From positions 438,315 through 502,314 of the forward strand of contig MU006095.1 in NCBI GenBank assembly GCA_010093705.1: a stretch of 64,000 nt of DNA. The letters run 5' to 3'. Below are positions 21,756-33,068 of the stretch, in pieces. The stretch comes from Patellaria atrata CBS 101060. Its lineage: Eukaryota > Ascomycota > Dothideomycetes > Patellariales > Patellariaceae. Position numbers and translations under genes: made by a program. Position 1 is the first letter of the stretch; every line of letters begins with the position of its first letter. A model generated the notes under the pieces. The model saw only the letters and a list, made by a program, of their open reading frames with translations, made no database searches and was not told where the DNA came from.

Positions 21756-22198
21756 GATGCAGCTTTGCAGGTACGGGGAGGGAGTAGCTATTCAAGAGAG
21801 CTTTGAAGTAATGATAAAGGGTGCGAAAGAAGATTAGGAACTTCAATGGAAGTAGATAGAGAGAAGTCAGAACTCGGAAAGTCGGAATGGGGTCAAGAAA
21901 AGGAGAGAAAGCAAGTGTAGTAAATCTGAATCTTCATTTTCGAGTTTGAGTGATTTGGTAGAGTTATATACAAATGTACAGCTACATCTTCAATTTGAAG
22001 GAATCTAGAATCGGTTCGTGTTCGAAAAAACGTTGCTACGTGCGGTTGCGTCTTCGAGATCGACGTTGCATGGGTTCCGGCGTGCCAAGCTTCGTAGATG
22101 AGAGATTCATCTACAATTTATCCGCGGTTGTCATCCTTCAACAGGCTCTTCCGTTCGGTTGTAAGATTGGTAGAACTAATTTTCTGATAGTTTTTCTT
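21756..22198. other. Intergenic, upstream of DUF4360-like gene
   Basis: 443 bases holding the DUF4360-like gene's promoter and the M28 peptidase 3' UTR (both genes are on the minus strand). No TATA box or other element stands out. Confidence 0.5.
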
Positions 22199-23826
22199 CT
22201 AAACATCGTCACCGCATGATTCAAGGTGCCTCTCCCCAACGATCTGATCCCATTCCCACGTCCCAAGATCTCTCTTGTCCAAGGGAGCACTCTTTGGAAT
22301 CATTCTCGTCCCATCCTGTGCAAGGATTGAGAGTACATGTGCAGCAGCCTAGTCAAACCTGTCAGTTTGTTTGATACGACGATGCTTGAAACAAACTCAC
22401 TTTAGCATTGGTTGTAAGAGTGTCCGGCACAGGGTTGTCAATGGTATCGCAAGCTTGATGATAGCAAGGATCCTGCTCTACACCCGTCCCCGTATGTAAT
22501 CCTCCAACAGGCTTGTTCAAGGTTGTCATGAAAGAGGCATAATCACTACCACCAGTGAAGCGAGCCGCGGTGACATTCTTGCCCTTACTAGTCAAATCCT
22601 CAACGAAGAGTCTCTCAATAACCTCAGAACCAGGTGCACCAGTCAAGTTGTGGGTGCTTCCATCTCCATCAAAGACGCCGAAGTAGCCTTTGGAGACCAT
22701 GTCGAAGTTGAGATAGAGGAGGATCTTGGCTGCTTCCGTCTGGTTGAGGTTAGAGGTGTAATATCTGGAACCGACGAGCCCATTTTCTTCAGCGCCCCAC
22801 CATGCAAATCGGACACGATTCTTGGTGTCGAACTTCTCTAGAGCTCGGAAGAGTTCTAAGATTAGAGTAGTTCCTGAGCCGTCGTCATTGATACCAGCTC
22901 CTGCCTTGACGCTGTCGAGATGAGCTCCTAACTGGTAACCATTAGTCACTCCGCATGCTAGATATGTGGAGAAGTTAGCCTACCATGATAACATTGTTAG
23001 GATCTCCGCCTTTAGTTTCAGCAAAGACATTTTGCGTGATTCTGGTTTCGATCACTTGAGTCTGCTGGAAATATGCCTCGATCTCTTCGCCGTTGCTCAA
23101 ACGTTCCGCGATGAGAGTACCATCGTCTAAGTTGATCATACCGGCTGGCACAAAAGCGCTAGGATCGGGGGCAGACAAGGTCCCTCCCGTTACTTTAGTC
23201 GTGACATCGGTGTACAGAACGACGGCAGCAGCCCCCGCAGCAGCCCCGGCTCTAACCCTCGGAGCAAGCGTAGTTCCGTCGGGGCAAACACTACGCTTAA
23301 TGAAGGCAATTTTTCCGGTAACATCGTAGTCAGCCCAGCCATCCACGGAGCATGCAGCTTCGCCACTAGGACCGAGAACGAGGGGCGCGGTGATTCCTTC
23401 AGCGCTGGTGGATGGTGAATAGGTCAGACCAAAGACGTAGTATTCAGTCTCACCGATTGAGAATGTGATAGAGTCAACATTGGTATAGTTTGCTGGAAAG
23501 TCCTGGATCCAAGCGCGATACTTCCTGCTCTTCCGTACATTGTTGTAGATATAGTCACGGGAGGCGGCGAAACCTGGCATACCAAAAGCTCGGTTTCCAC
23601 CATTCTCCTTTGCAATTTTATCGAGATCCTTTAGATTTCTCATTAAACTATAGGAATATTAGCGACGGTATTTTGGATAACGACTACACCGACTCCCCTG
23701 TACGCCTTACTTTCTCTCCTTAATACCCTTCTGAAGCTTCGCCGAAGAGACCCAATTCTTGCCAAATGTCTCAGCGGTGGTCGAACCCCAAAGGGTCAGA
23801 AGAATTCCGTAAGAAAACAGTTTCAT
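22199..23826 (-). CDS. Secreted M28 zinc aminopeptidase (aminopeptidase Y / leucine aminopeptidase type)
   Basis: Secreted metallo-aminopeptidase that removes N-terminal residues using two zinc ions. Exons 23711-23826, 22984-23647, 22401-22931 and 22348-22199 give 486 residues; the joins recreate conserved text (KERN|LMRNL, NNVIM|LGAHLDS and TTNAK|AAAHVL). A signal peptide is present (MKLFSYGILLTLWGSTTA). A PA (protease-associated) domain lies at about 125-235. Zinc ligands expected for M28 are all visible: His in GAHLDS, bridging Asp in GINDDGSG, catalytic Glu pair in GAEENGLVGS, Asp in LNFDMV and His in PCYHQACD. Many Asn-X-Thr/Ser sequons are present. A TATA box sits 60-70 bases upstream. 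Fits extracellular peptide utilisation. Confidence 0.93.
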
Positions 23827-25173
23827 GTTTGCGATTGACCAAATGGTGAAGATGACCTAACACCAGGAGGTCGGCACCTGGGCCTCTCTTTATACATTCT
23901 GGGTTATTGGGGATCAACTGGGTTCACAAATGAGTTCACTCTAGATCTTTGCCGATAGGAGGGGCGATTCAATTTACAAATGCTTGGGATGAATATTTAT
24001 TAGGAAGGTATCTTTTCGTATCTTCGACGTTGAGGTCACAGCCGGATAGAGGAGCGGAGTGCCAAGAGATTATCAGCGGGCCAAGCCTCAAACAGCTTCC
24101 TGAAGCGTGAATTTGTACGGGGCCTGAGCCTTGGGTAAATATCTCACCTTGTCCTCGACGGATGAACTGGCTGGAGAACTTCTTCCATAGCATCATCCAT
24201 CAACTCCTGTGGGAATTCCGCTTGGGAATGAAGAATATTCTTACCACTGAATATCGAACTTGATCGCTATATTTCCATCGTAGCTTGCCTTGTTGAGTGA
24301 CCTCCAGGAGACTTTTTGGAAAGGGACATCCTTCAGGACAATGATAACTTGACCCACTGGCAACAGGTAAGAGGCAAAGCACAGCAGGTCGTTCTCCACG
24401 TCATACGAGGATTATCGCGTAATCCCACGACCGTTACTCGAGCTTCTAGATTCATGGAAAGACTTGCTTTGCGAGCTGCGCGCATGTACCTTATCGGATG
24501 CACAGGAAGATCAGCAGGGAATATTATATTATCGGAGCAAGGGCGTACAGATGTCTTGAATTCTGAAGAGCTGGGGAGCGTGAGGGGTGTGGGGCCTCCA
24601 ATAATAGCCATGATGCGGATCTGAAGAATATTGCTCTCTGACAAGCATCTCCTCCGTACTGTACAAAGCTGACAGAGAGGCGAAATGATTGATGGGAGAA
24701 CGCAGGGTCCCTTTGCGGAACTATTATTTGCCCAACCCGCATGTGATCTGGTAGTCTACGCCTTGGCCATTCTTCGCAACGCTGTGAAGATGACACTTAC
24801 GGCTTCTTTCAGTTTCAGTGTACTGAAGTTCTACCTGGATTGGACTATTACAAGGCTCTTAGATTTGAATCAAGAAGCGGGTGGGCATCCCGTATCGACA
24901 ACTTACTGAAGTACAAGCTTTAATATTCATAATCATAAGTAGTCAATCTTTTTATTTAACTCTATAGGCCAAGTACAAGAGTGTATTTACTCCAGCTTAT
25001 CACCCAGCACTGTAATTGGATCTCGTCCTGAGTCCTTTCAATGTTTATATTTCTTTAGCCTCCTGCAAGTTCTGGTATTTGTTAATATTCTAGTCTCATC
25101 AGATGAGTTCTTAAAGACAGTGTAACCTTCTAGTTACAACTATGTTCTGATATCTTCCAGTCTTCCAGTGGTC
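23827..25173. other. Intergenic, M28 peptidase to FAD oxidase
   Basis: 1.35 kb between two minus-strand genes. It holds the peptidase promoter and the oxidase 3' UTR. Opposite-strand frames at 24316-24644 are open in both directions but show no domain, signal or bias, and no splice pattern ties them to anything. AT-rich at 24915-25010. Confidence 0.5.
23888..23895 (-). promoter_or_regulatory. TATA box of the M28 aminopeptidase gene
   Basis: Minus-strand GTATAAAG, centred about 65 bases upstream of the start codon and followed by a purine/pyrimidine leader. Position and sequence fit a core promoter; transcription start not known. Confidence 0.6.
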
Positions 25174-27194
25174 TCAAATCCTCTTGCATAGTCTCGAACC
25201 AGACTCGATGGTTTCCCAATCCTCCGTGCCTGGAGTGGTTCTAGCATAGAACACGCCGGCTGGATCCCACTTCTTACGCAGTTCCAAGAGACGAGGATAA
25301 TTGGAGCCCCAGAATGCCTGTTGCCAGTTTGGCTCCTCGAGATTACCTTCATTAACGTAGGCAGCACCATTTGGCGATGCATCTCTAAGAGCCTTGTCGA
25401 TGACATTCGTTAGTCTATCCTGGGCCTGAGCCTTCTGTGACAGAGGTGCATTTCCTTCAACGTTGACCATAGTAATGCTGAAACTGGAGGCATTCCTCCA
25501 AGCCGGATGGATTGCGTTATCAACAGTCGGCAGACCTGTTCCGGGTCCAACGATGTGACCGATAATGACAGAGAAACCGCCGGCACCACCACCTCCTACA
25601 ACAGTCTTGTACCCGTTGTTAACGATCCTATCACCGTTTTGTGCGATATCCTGACGTGTGAACATACGTCCACCAACTAAACCGCTGAAACCAGCACCTT
25701 CATCCTGGAACATAGCCGTGTAGAGATCAAAGAAGGTTGGGAAATCTCTAGATGAAGATTGGAATGGGACGTTCAGGCTTCTTAGCTTGTCAAACAAGGG
25801 TTTTAGGACCTCATCGATCTTCGCTTTGTTCATGTTCGGCCCAACGAATGGTTGAACAGTGAGACTCATCCCAGAAAGCTCGTAATATACGAACATACCA
25901 TTTTCGACGTAGTGATTGGCGAGATTGTGGAAAGCAGTAACACCTTGCCAGAACTTGTTTTGATCTTGAGTGTTGATGGAAAGTGTGGCACCTGCCGTTG
26001 GAACCTCTGGGAATGTCTTCACGGTTACGGAAATAATGGCGCCAAAAGTCGACGGCCCACCACCTTTAAGGCCCCAGAACAAGTCCGGATTATCTACCTC
26101 GTTGGCGTTGATGATATCGCCCGCAGCGGTGACAACCTCGAAGTTTAGGGCATTATCGGCAGCTGAAGTATTAGTCAGTATATTTCTATTTCATTGTTTA
26201 GATTTAGAAGCTGGGGGTTTCTCACCCATTCCGTAATAGGTTGCCATAGGCCCGTGTCCACCACCTTGGATGTAACCTCCGGCGAGACCGACAGTCTAAA
26301 TCAGCTTGATTAGCTCCCTAGTCGAGGTGTAATTAGGTATGGTTTCTCTTACCGGACATTCACCGCCTACAACAACCACCTTGGGGCTCTGCTGGTTCGC
26401 TAATCTGTAAAGTTCGCGGACCTGGGACTCATTAAAGACAGAAAGACCATAAATGGATCATATAACGAACCTGAATACCTGCTCCTACAGTAACAGCGGT
26501 TCCCTTGTAGGTTCCCGGTCCAGCGTAGTTCTGAACGAAGTTCACTGACTTGAAACTGTGCGTATTGATCGCCAACGCACCAAATCCAGTAGAACGCCCC
26601 ATAAAATCATGGCCCGTATTCCTTATGATAAGTCGGATATTGTTCGTTCGAGCAAAGTCAACACCGGCTTTGATATGCTCCTTGGTTTTCGCCATGATGA
26701 CATACTCCGGCAGATGCCCGATCGTGCAGACTTGATTCCGCGCATTTATATTCGGGTTACAGGTATTGTTCGTCCAGAAGGTCCACATGTTGGTTACTTC
26801 TTGGTCGGCTCTGTCCAAAATTAGCTTTTCTGGGATCGAACTGAAGGATCACAGTGAGTATGGATATTTGAACATACTGCCAATCCTCCTTCGCCCAGTT
26901 TGAGTTTGCAGTGCTGCATTGCTGCTGATTATATGTATTCCTTCCTTCGAAAGAACTATAGCAGGTTGCGCCCACCGGCACTACCTTCTTGAGGTTTCCA
27001 CCAACTGTAGTGTTCAGCGCACTCCATACTGAGGTGGCTGGCCAACAAGCGTCCGTCTTGTAGCATTTGCACTGGTATTGCCGTCCATTCCAAGTGACGA
27101 GCGGAGCATTGCTTTGCCGCTCTGTTAAAGCCAAGGGAGTTGCTGATGCGAAGTGCAGCCCAAGGAAGAGCAAGAAGCCAGTGAGTGCTCCCAT
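25174..27194 (-). CDS. Secreted BBE/VAO-type FAD-linked oxidoreductase
   Basis: Flavin oxidase of the berberine-bridge-enzyme family, which oxidises sugars, alkaloids or phenolic compounds extracellularly. Exons 26878-27194, 26471-26840, 26353-26421, 26226-26295 and 25174-26162 give 604 residues; every join stays in frame and rebuilds family motifs. Signal peptide: MGALTGFLLFLGLHFASATP. The FAD (PCMH) domain includes IIRNTGHDFMGRSTG with the His expected to link FAD at C8-alpha, and VVVGGECPTVGLAGGYIQGG whose Cys sits where bicovalent members link C6. GGGHGPMA and LFWGLKGGGPSTFG follow. The C-terminal BBE segment YPRLLELRKKWDPAGVFY is standard. Six or more Asn sequons. Substrate cannot be named. 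Confidence 0.92.
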
Positions 27195-28398
27195 CGTGGG
27201 TAAGATATCGTTTCTAAAGACTGTTTACAACGTAGAAATCGCAGAAGGGTAAGTGATATCGACATCTTTTTATTTATGGGTCCCTCGAGGATCCCGAATC
27301 CCGCACCCACGTGGCTCTCTGCAAATTTCGTTAATTGTGGAATATGCTCACCCCGCAAACAGCAGTTTAAAAGTTCTTGGAAGCTCTATAAGGGAGAGGA
27401 TCGATTAGATATGTTATATAAAGAGCATGGCTGTCAGGGATGCGGTTTAACCTTTCTGGGGTTACCCCACATCGTTTCTGGATCCGGGAGTTTTTAATCC
27501 TGGAGCAACACGCGAAGAAAGGCGAATAGCCCGGTGCTTGGCTGTCGCGGGTAGAGGGACCAAGAGAATTCTGTTTATGGGATATGAGGTTTGGTTTACG
27601 GCTGTTAGCAGTTGAATTACGAGTTACAATCTTCGCGGCTGGCGTTCATGCTGTTGAGGCTTATTATAGTAAGTCGAATCTTGTTTTGCGGATAAGGATA
27701 GCGATACTAACCCTTCTGTCCCATATGATATCTTTCGATTTTGATTAGAAGAAAGGAACTGGTCATTGATTCGCTGTTTATATCACCGACAGAGGTCGGC
27801 AATTACTGTATCTGGACACGCTATCCGCGTTGTGTGCGTCCTGAACACAAGTAAGTCCTAATTAGCAAAGAGGACCTCAACAGGTTATCCTTTCCTGCAA
27901 GTCTGCGTAAAAGTCTATTTCATGCAATACCCTTAAAGCCTATGCATTGTTTAGTCCAGTACGGTATAATATCAGCTCGACCGGAGAGGGTCAAATTCTC
28001 GACCATCCAGCCGCATCTACTTATCAAAGAGTACAGCTTCCACGTCTCTTCATACGAATTGGTACTCGTGACTATTTCCTAATTGTTATTTCACCGACTT
28101 AGAACTCTTCAACAAAAATACTTCGCTAACGTGGTACAAGAATGGCTCTTATGAATGGAAGTAGTCAAGAATAAAAGCCCTTAACATTGGTTTAATCTAA
28201 CACCAAGTACCTGTCCTATCCCCTCCTTATCTGGATAGATCATTTGGGTCATGATTTTAAACGCAAGAATGGAAACCGATCTTCATAAGGAAATACAAAT
28301 TCATAATTTCATCCCAAGTAACCCAATCCTTCCGCCTACCATACCCCCATCGACCAAACCCCTATATACAACAAGAAGAGATCACTCTCTGTACCAAT
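27195..28398. other. Intergenic, FAD oxidase to pectate lyase
   Basis: 1.2 kb with the oxidase promoter and the pectate lyase 3' UTR (both genes on the minus strand). No supported gene. The text is ordinary intergenic sequence without a repeat I could recognise. Confidence 0.5.
27265..27278 (-). promoter_or_regulatory. TATA-like element of the FAD oxidase gene
   Basis: Minus-strand CATAAATAAAAAG about 70-84 bases upstream of the start codon; A/T-rich TATA variant in the usual place. Confidence 0.45.
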
Positions 28399-29223
28399 TT
28401 AACAAGCCGGTAACTTACTCAATTTCCCCTGACTCCCCAAACAATTCGCCGTCGAATCCACCTTACTCGAACTCCCACTCCCCTTCGTGACCCCCTTATA
28501 CTCCTGACACACCCTCTTACTAGCCCCACAGCTCCCACTCACCGTCGCCGTATCCCCATAATTGCTATTAATCCCAACCAAATCGCTCGTCATGCCCTTC
28601 ACGCGCACGTTCTCGACGACCACGTTCCGCGGCCCCCCGTTGTTGGTGCAGTCGCCGCAGGAGCGATACAGCTTGCCGGCGCCGTCGACGGTGAAGTTGC
28701 GGATCGTGACTGTCCCGCGCCCGTTGTGTTGGACGACTTTGTCTTTTGCGGCGGCGGCACCGCCGCCTTGGATCAAGACGTTGCCGGTTCCGAGGGCGGA
28801 GATGGCGTCTGAAACCGTCAGTACATCAAGCCCAAGCCAAACCCCGAAACAGAAACGGGGGTTTATGCCAGGAGATGAGGGTTTCTCCTACGTACCTTCG
28901 CACACGTCGCGGAACCAGACGTTGGTCAGGGTGCAGGCGCCCTTGCAGTGGATGCCTTCGAGCTGGTTGGCGCCGATGATGACGTTGGAGATGGAGGCAC
29001 CGTTTTCGAGGATGAAGACCGCGCTCTCGGAGCCCGTGTCGTCGTCGGTGTTGCAGGCACGGCCGCGGTCGAATTCTTTGTTGCCGTAGTCTACGGAGCC
29101 GGTGATCGTGGAGGGTTGGGAGAGGGAGATGATGGAGCCGGAGCGGGTGGGGATGTTGAGGGTTTGGGCGAGGGAGAGGGTGGAGAGGAGGAGGGTTAGA
29201 ACTGTGTGGGTGAGATCCTTCAT
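28399..29223 (-). CDS. Pectate lyase, polysaccharide lyase family 3
   Basis: Secreted enzyme that cleaves de-esterified pectin (polygalacturonate) by beta-elimination with calcium, a plant cell-wall degrading activity. Exons 28896-29223 and 28399-28808 (donor GAAG|GTACGT, acceptor TTTCAG|AC) give 245 residues, the normal PL3 size. Signal peptide: MKDLTHTVLTLLLSTLSLAQ. The small parallel beta-helix pattern is clear: GRACNTDDDTGSESAVFIL, NVIIGANQLEGIHCKG, VWFRDVCEDAISALGTG, NVLIQGGGAAAAKDKVVQHN, YRSCGDCTNNGGPRNVVVEN and GINSNYGDTATVSGSC. Seven or more cysteines fit the disulfide-rich PL3 fold. The Asp and Lys residues typical of the active cleft (DAIS, AKDKVVQ) are present. Suggests a plant-associated or litter-degrading life style. 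Confidence 0.93.
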
Positions 29224-30231
29224 GGTGATGCGATAGTTAAACGTGTGTTTTTGAACTGTGGGGAGGCTTGGATGCTGGGGAATGATCGTAGACTGTGCAC
29301 TGGAGATGGTGAGAGTCGAAGCAGTTGTCTGTCCGCCATCTTATATACTGTGCGATGGTATGTCCATTCAGGAGTATAAAGAAGACGTTAATACTGATCG
29401 TGAACTAGGAGATACATGGTCGGAAGAACTGTGCACATCAAATCAACTGTCGTCAAGAATAACGCCGTCTTGGACGTTCAACACCGAACTTCCAAACCAT
29501 GCCATATGACGAACCTACTCTTTGTCGAATCTATTTTTCAAGCACCATCTCCTATTCAAGAAATATTTGGTTGGCGGACTATCTCCGTTTACAGCAAGGG
29601 TGTTCCTCGTTTTCTCCGCATTCTTTAAACGCTAGCGCCCACATTGACTAAGAAAAGTATGGGGAATCCCTACGTCGACATCTGAAGTACCTTAGCGATT
29701 CGCTGAGCCTCGGAGAAATTGGACTCAACTATCGTGTAACAAGCGGAGACGTTTTAATATACCTGAGCCTATTGCAATTACTCGAAGAGTGGTGAGAGTT
29801 AGGGAGAAATGTGGCGGTGGTCAGGGGAAGACGGAACCGACTGGACAAACCAGGTTTTCAATACTGTACAAACTGCACGATTGTATAGAAAGCGGAAACT
29901 AAGAATATTTCCCGAAACACTATAGATGCAGAAATGTACAGAAACCGGGAAGTGTACAATGCGCCTAGGTTGTACAGATCGGCTGGACTGTACGAATTCG
30001 CGGAATTGTTAAATGACAAGACGGTACAAATCACCGGACTGTAGAAATCACTTGTTTGAATAAAACTGGTCGGGATTGCAGGAAGAACTGGACGTTTTAG
30101 CTTCTGAGATCTAATAAAGTTTCGGCCATGAAAGTTCAACACCTTACACCAATAGAGAAATGCGAATTTGACAGGGAGAACATAGTGGACGATATCAGCA
30201 ATGAGAAGCGTGATCCATAACTCGGACAATC
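29224..30231. other. Intergenic with GTAC-rich segment
   Basis: 1 kb between pectate lyase and AAA ATPase. At 29865-30060 about eight spaced GTAC words occur in similar settings (tactgtacaaactgcacg, gaaatgtacagaaaccggg, ggactgtacgaattcgcgg, acggtacaaatcaccggact), a degenerate short repeat. No gene is supported. Confidence 0.5.
29341..29349 (-). promoter_or_regulatory. TATA box of the pectate lyase gene
   Basis: Minus-strand GTATATAAGATG about 120 bases upstream of the start codon. Confidence 0.55.
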
Positions 30232-32340
30232 TTACGCCGAAGCGTTTATTCTCTTCCTCTCAATCTTCAACACAGTCTCTACAAACCGTTTGTTGAGCGT
30301 CTCTTTCTTCCGCGATGCCAATAGTTGTGCCGTCTTCAGGATGTTCTTGATTTGTCTGCCATTGAGTTCCACGGCGGCGAGTTCATCGAGATCCTCGTCA
30401 GAGAACTCATTCGGCTGTGACGAGTTATTCAAGAAGTTCTTCCAGATCATGCGCCGTGAGCTGCTCGTGAGGTCGGGATACTCCATAGAGACGTGGATGC
30501 GAGATTGGAAGGCAGTATCAATATTGTCGACGCGATTGGTAGTCAAGAACAAAATCCCCTCGTAATATTCCAATGTCCTCAAAAAGATTGAGACGATCTT
30601 GTTGCGCTCTAGGTCATGGGTTGATCTGGCCTCGAGGAAGACGTCGCATTCGTCTAAGAGCAGGATTGCGTTCCAACGAGCGACAAGCTCAAGAACATTG
30701 TTCAATCCGGACTCCACTTCCCATGGACTGGAACCAAGATCACCGCTGCTAAGAGTATGGAGCGGGACTTTCATATTTTCAGCCACAGCCTCTGCAGTAA
30801 GAGTCTTGCCTACACCTGGAGGACCGGAGAGAAGCATGATGATGCCTTTACCTTTTCCTTGGACGACGTCGTCGAAAGCTGCACGGTTCTCGATTTGACT
30901 CTCTGAGAATGCAAGAATGAGCTCTTTGTGTTCCTCATCCAGTACGAGGTTGTCAAAAGCGTTGGTGTTCCACTTAACAGGGCCGACATAGTCAACGAAG
31001 AAGTCAAGCCATTGCTTCGTCTTTAGGGAATAGCCTCGGGTTCTGCTTCGGCAAAGTTGATAGTGATATGGCGAAAGCCTTGCCTTGGGACCATTCTTTT
31101 TCTTATACCATTCTTCGGCTCCCTTGCCCTCTTTTTCTCTGGAGTCTTGGTCGTGAGTCACAAAGGCTACTACGTCCTTCTTTCGGAACTGTTGAATACG
31201 TTCCAGATCTTTCGCATTCCAGTTAGTGACATAACGTGCTCGGTAAGGGCTGTATTTATTGAATGCGTTGATATCGACGACAATGCGACCGGATACCTGG
31301 ACGGTCTGCTCATTGCCTTCGCGATCCCATGTGATTGCAGGCCCGGAGTAGCTCCTGTATTCATACCCAGCAAGCTGCTCAAATACCTTACCGCGTTCAA
31401 TCAGACTCTTCCTCACATTCTCTTGGTCAGGATGGAAAGCCAGTGGGAAAGCGTTGAGAGACACGATCTTCTTCGTACCGTAGAACTCTTCGATGTCGAT
31501 CTTCTCTCGACAGCGACCAAAGTTGCTTCCGTTGAAGTCGACACAATCGGAGAAAAGCCTTACAAAATTGCCGCACTGATTGGACATATACTCGGAACGC
31601 TCTAGTTCGAACGCCGACAGGGGACCTCTGTGTTCCGCAACGATGACAGAACCAGGTTGGAAAACCATCCAAAGATGTTCGTAAGTAATGACGCCATGTT
31701 GGACGTAGTCTTCGAATGCTTTGATAGCATCTCCGATCTCATATCTGAGGGTGTCCATGAGAAGTTTGAGGTGTTCCCTGGTTGTCTCCTCGAGATCCCG
31801 TCTCTTCTCATATGCTAACAAATCTGCCCATCGGTGCACGAATGGTTTGAAAGGTGCCTCAAATATTAGTCTCTTCAATTCGCAGGCAACCCCAGGATAG
31901 TCCTTCAGTACTTCAGAGAGGACATCCTTCAACCGAGGGCTCTGAATCACTATTTCCGCTGCTTCTAGTCTCTTGCGGCTGTCTGGACTTTTTGCGTTCC
32001 GTACAATGATGGCGAATTTCGCTGTTTCGTTGTTTTCGGCGGCTTCAGGAACATCTGTTGGTTCTTCAGCAACCCACGTCCAGTTCCCGTCTGCGTCTTT
32101 GGCTGATTTGTAAATATTCTTGATGGTGCTAATTGAACCATCTTCGATTTGACCGTCCGTGGTATCCAAAATTTCTTCGGCTTTCGATTCACCATTCGTG
32201 GTAGTCTCATTGTTCTCAGCTTTGGATTCACCATTCAGGACGGTGCCATTGCTATCAGCTTTGGATTCGCCATTCGCATTGCTTTTGATGGAGAACCCAC
32301 AAGCTTCAGCCACTGCGTTTGCGCCATTAGGGACCGCCAT
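30232..32340 (-). CDS. AAA-type ATPase with fungal N-terminal domain (DUF7025-like)
   Basis: ATPase of the fungal AAA group with a large N-terminal domain; cellular role unknown. Single exon, 702 residues. Residues 1-60 contain three imperfect repeats with the core NGESKA, hydrophilic and probably disordered. The middle region (about 100-430) has the DUF7025-like pattern, including YRSYSGPAITWD and RIVVDINAFNKYSP. The AAA core starts near 450. Walker A is GPPGVGKT (about 505-512), Walker B ILLLDECDVFLEAR (about 557-570), sensor 1 ILFLTTNRVDNID, arginine-finger region FQSRIHVSMEYPDL. It is thus probably active. No signal or membrane segment. A TATA box precedes it by about 90 bases. Confidence 0.88.
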   Translation of the reverse strand: MAVPNGANAVAEACGFSIKSNANGESKADSNGTVLNGESKAENNETTTNGESKAEEILDTTDGQIEDGSISTIKNIYKSAKDADGNWTWVAEEPTDVPEAAENNETAKFAIIVRNAKSPDSRKRLEAAEIVIQSPRLKDVLSEVLKDYPGVACELKRLIFEAPFKPFVHRWADLLAYEKRRDLEETTREHLKLLMDTLRYEIGDAIKAFEDYVQHGVITYEHLWMVFQPGSVIVAEHRGPLSAFELERSEYMSNQCGNFVRLFSDCVDFNGSNFGRCREKIDIEEFYGTKKIVSLNAFPLAFHPDQENVRKSLIERGKVFEQLAGYEYRSYSGPAITWDREGNEQTVQVSGRIVVDINAFNKYSPYRARYVTNWNAKDLERIQQFRKKDVVAFVTHDQDSREKEGKGAEEWYKKKNGPKARLSPYHYQLCRSRTRGYSLKTKQWLDFFVDYVGPVKWNTNAFDNLVLDEEHKELILAFSESQIENRAAFDDVVQGKGKGIIMLLSGPPGVGKTLTAEAVAENMKVPLHTLSSGDLGSSPWEVESGLNNVLELVARWNAILLLDECDVFLEARSTHDLERNKIVSIFLRTLEYYEGILFLTTNRVDNIDTAFQSRIHVSMEYPDLTSSSRRMIWKNFLNNSSQPNEFSDEDLDELAAVELNGRQIKNILKTAQLLASRKKETLNKRFVETVLKIERKRINASA

Positions 32341-33068
32341 TGTGATGGTATGAGCTGGTAATTGATTCTGAAGATGAAATTTGAAGTTTGAAGATATTCA
32401 CTCTGCCTTTAAACGTGAAACTGCTTACCGTTTATATACCTCGAAGATTAGGCCAACGAGTCAAGACTACAGTGGGGAAACGAGCATTGAATCCTGTTGC
32501 CTTGTGCGGTGTCCTGAAATCCTATTGATGATACACAGCCGCCTGGAATTTTCGAGGCTGCGATGAGTCTTCGTGTAGAAGATCAGCGCTATGCTTGCTC
32601 CGAATTGGCGTAGTTAAGAATCGTGGGTCAAGGCAACAGAATCCCTCCAAGTAATCGCAACCAGTCGCTTAGTAGTCGGTTCGACACAAACAATATTACT
32701 ATTACGCTTTTCCAGATTCCTTTATTTTACCTTATATATTTTATACCCTATCGTTTAACACTTGCATTTCCATAATTTTCATTTGTTTTGGCTTAACGAG
32801 AAATCGTTATCACTAGTATACTATATTAATGTAGTTCTAGAATATTAGGTAGAAGAATTGACATAATAATATACTTATTATGATAGTGGAATTCTCGAGT
32901 TCCAGTGGCTTCTCTCTGAGGAGGTTTATTGATAACATTGCGATTTGACATGCTAAGTATACTTGACCAGAAATATAACAAGGGCTGAGCATTGGGTCCC
33001 GGGTTAGGTTACATGACCTGCTGGGCATGGGTCATCGAAACATCAGATAGCCATAATGTCAATTTGTT
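32341..33068. other. Intergenic, AT-rich
   Basis: 728 bases. 32690-32900 is strongly AT-rich (ttatattttataccctatcg) with no frame, and abuts the decayed ferroportin gene. It may be a degraded repeat; no ends or family can be recognised. Confidence 0.5.
32429..32438 (-). promoter_or_regulatory. TATA box of the AAA ATPase gene
   Basis: Minus-strand GAGGTATATAAACGG about 90-100 bases before the start codon. The same AGGTATATAAAC form recurs in the protein-less 46-49.5 kb region. Confidence 0.6.

Noticed and set aside
21151-21846. Minus-strand frame of 231 codons over the DUF4360-like gene
   Set aside because: It reads Pro/His/Arg-rich low-complexity text, while the spliced alternative frame gives a signal peptide and conserved-looking blocks.
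24316-24909. Overlapping frames on both strands between the M28 and FAD oxidase genes
   Set aside because: No domain, no signal peptide, no splice logic; equal openness on both strands suggests chance.
19060-29223. Secondary-metabolite biosynthetic cluster
   Set aside because: A flavin oxidase is present, but no polyketide synthase, peptide synthetase, terpene synthase, P450 or cluster regulator lies nearby.
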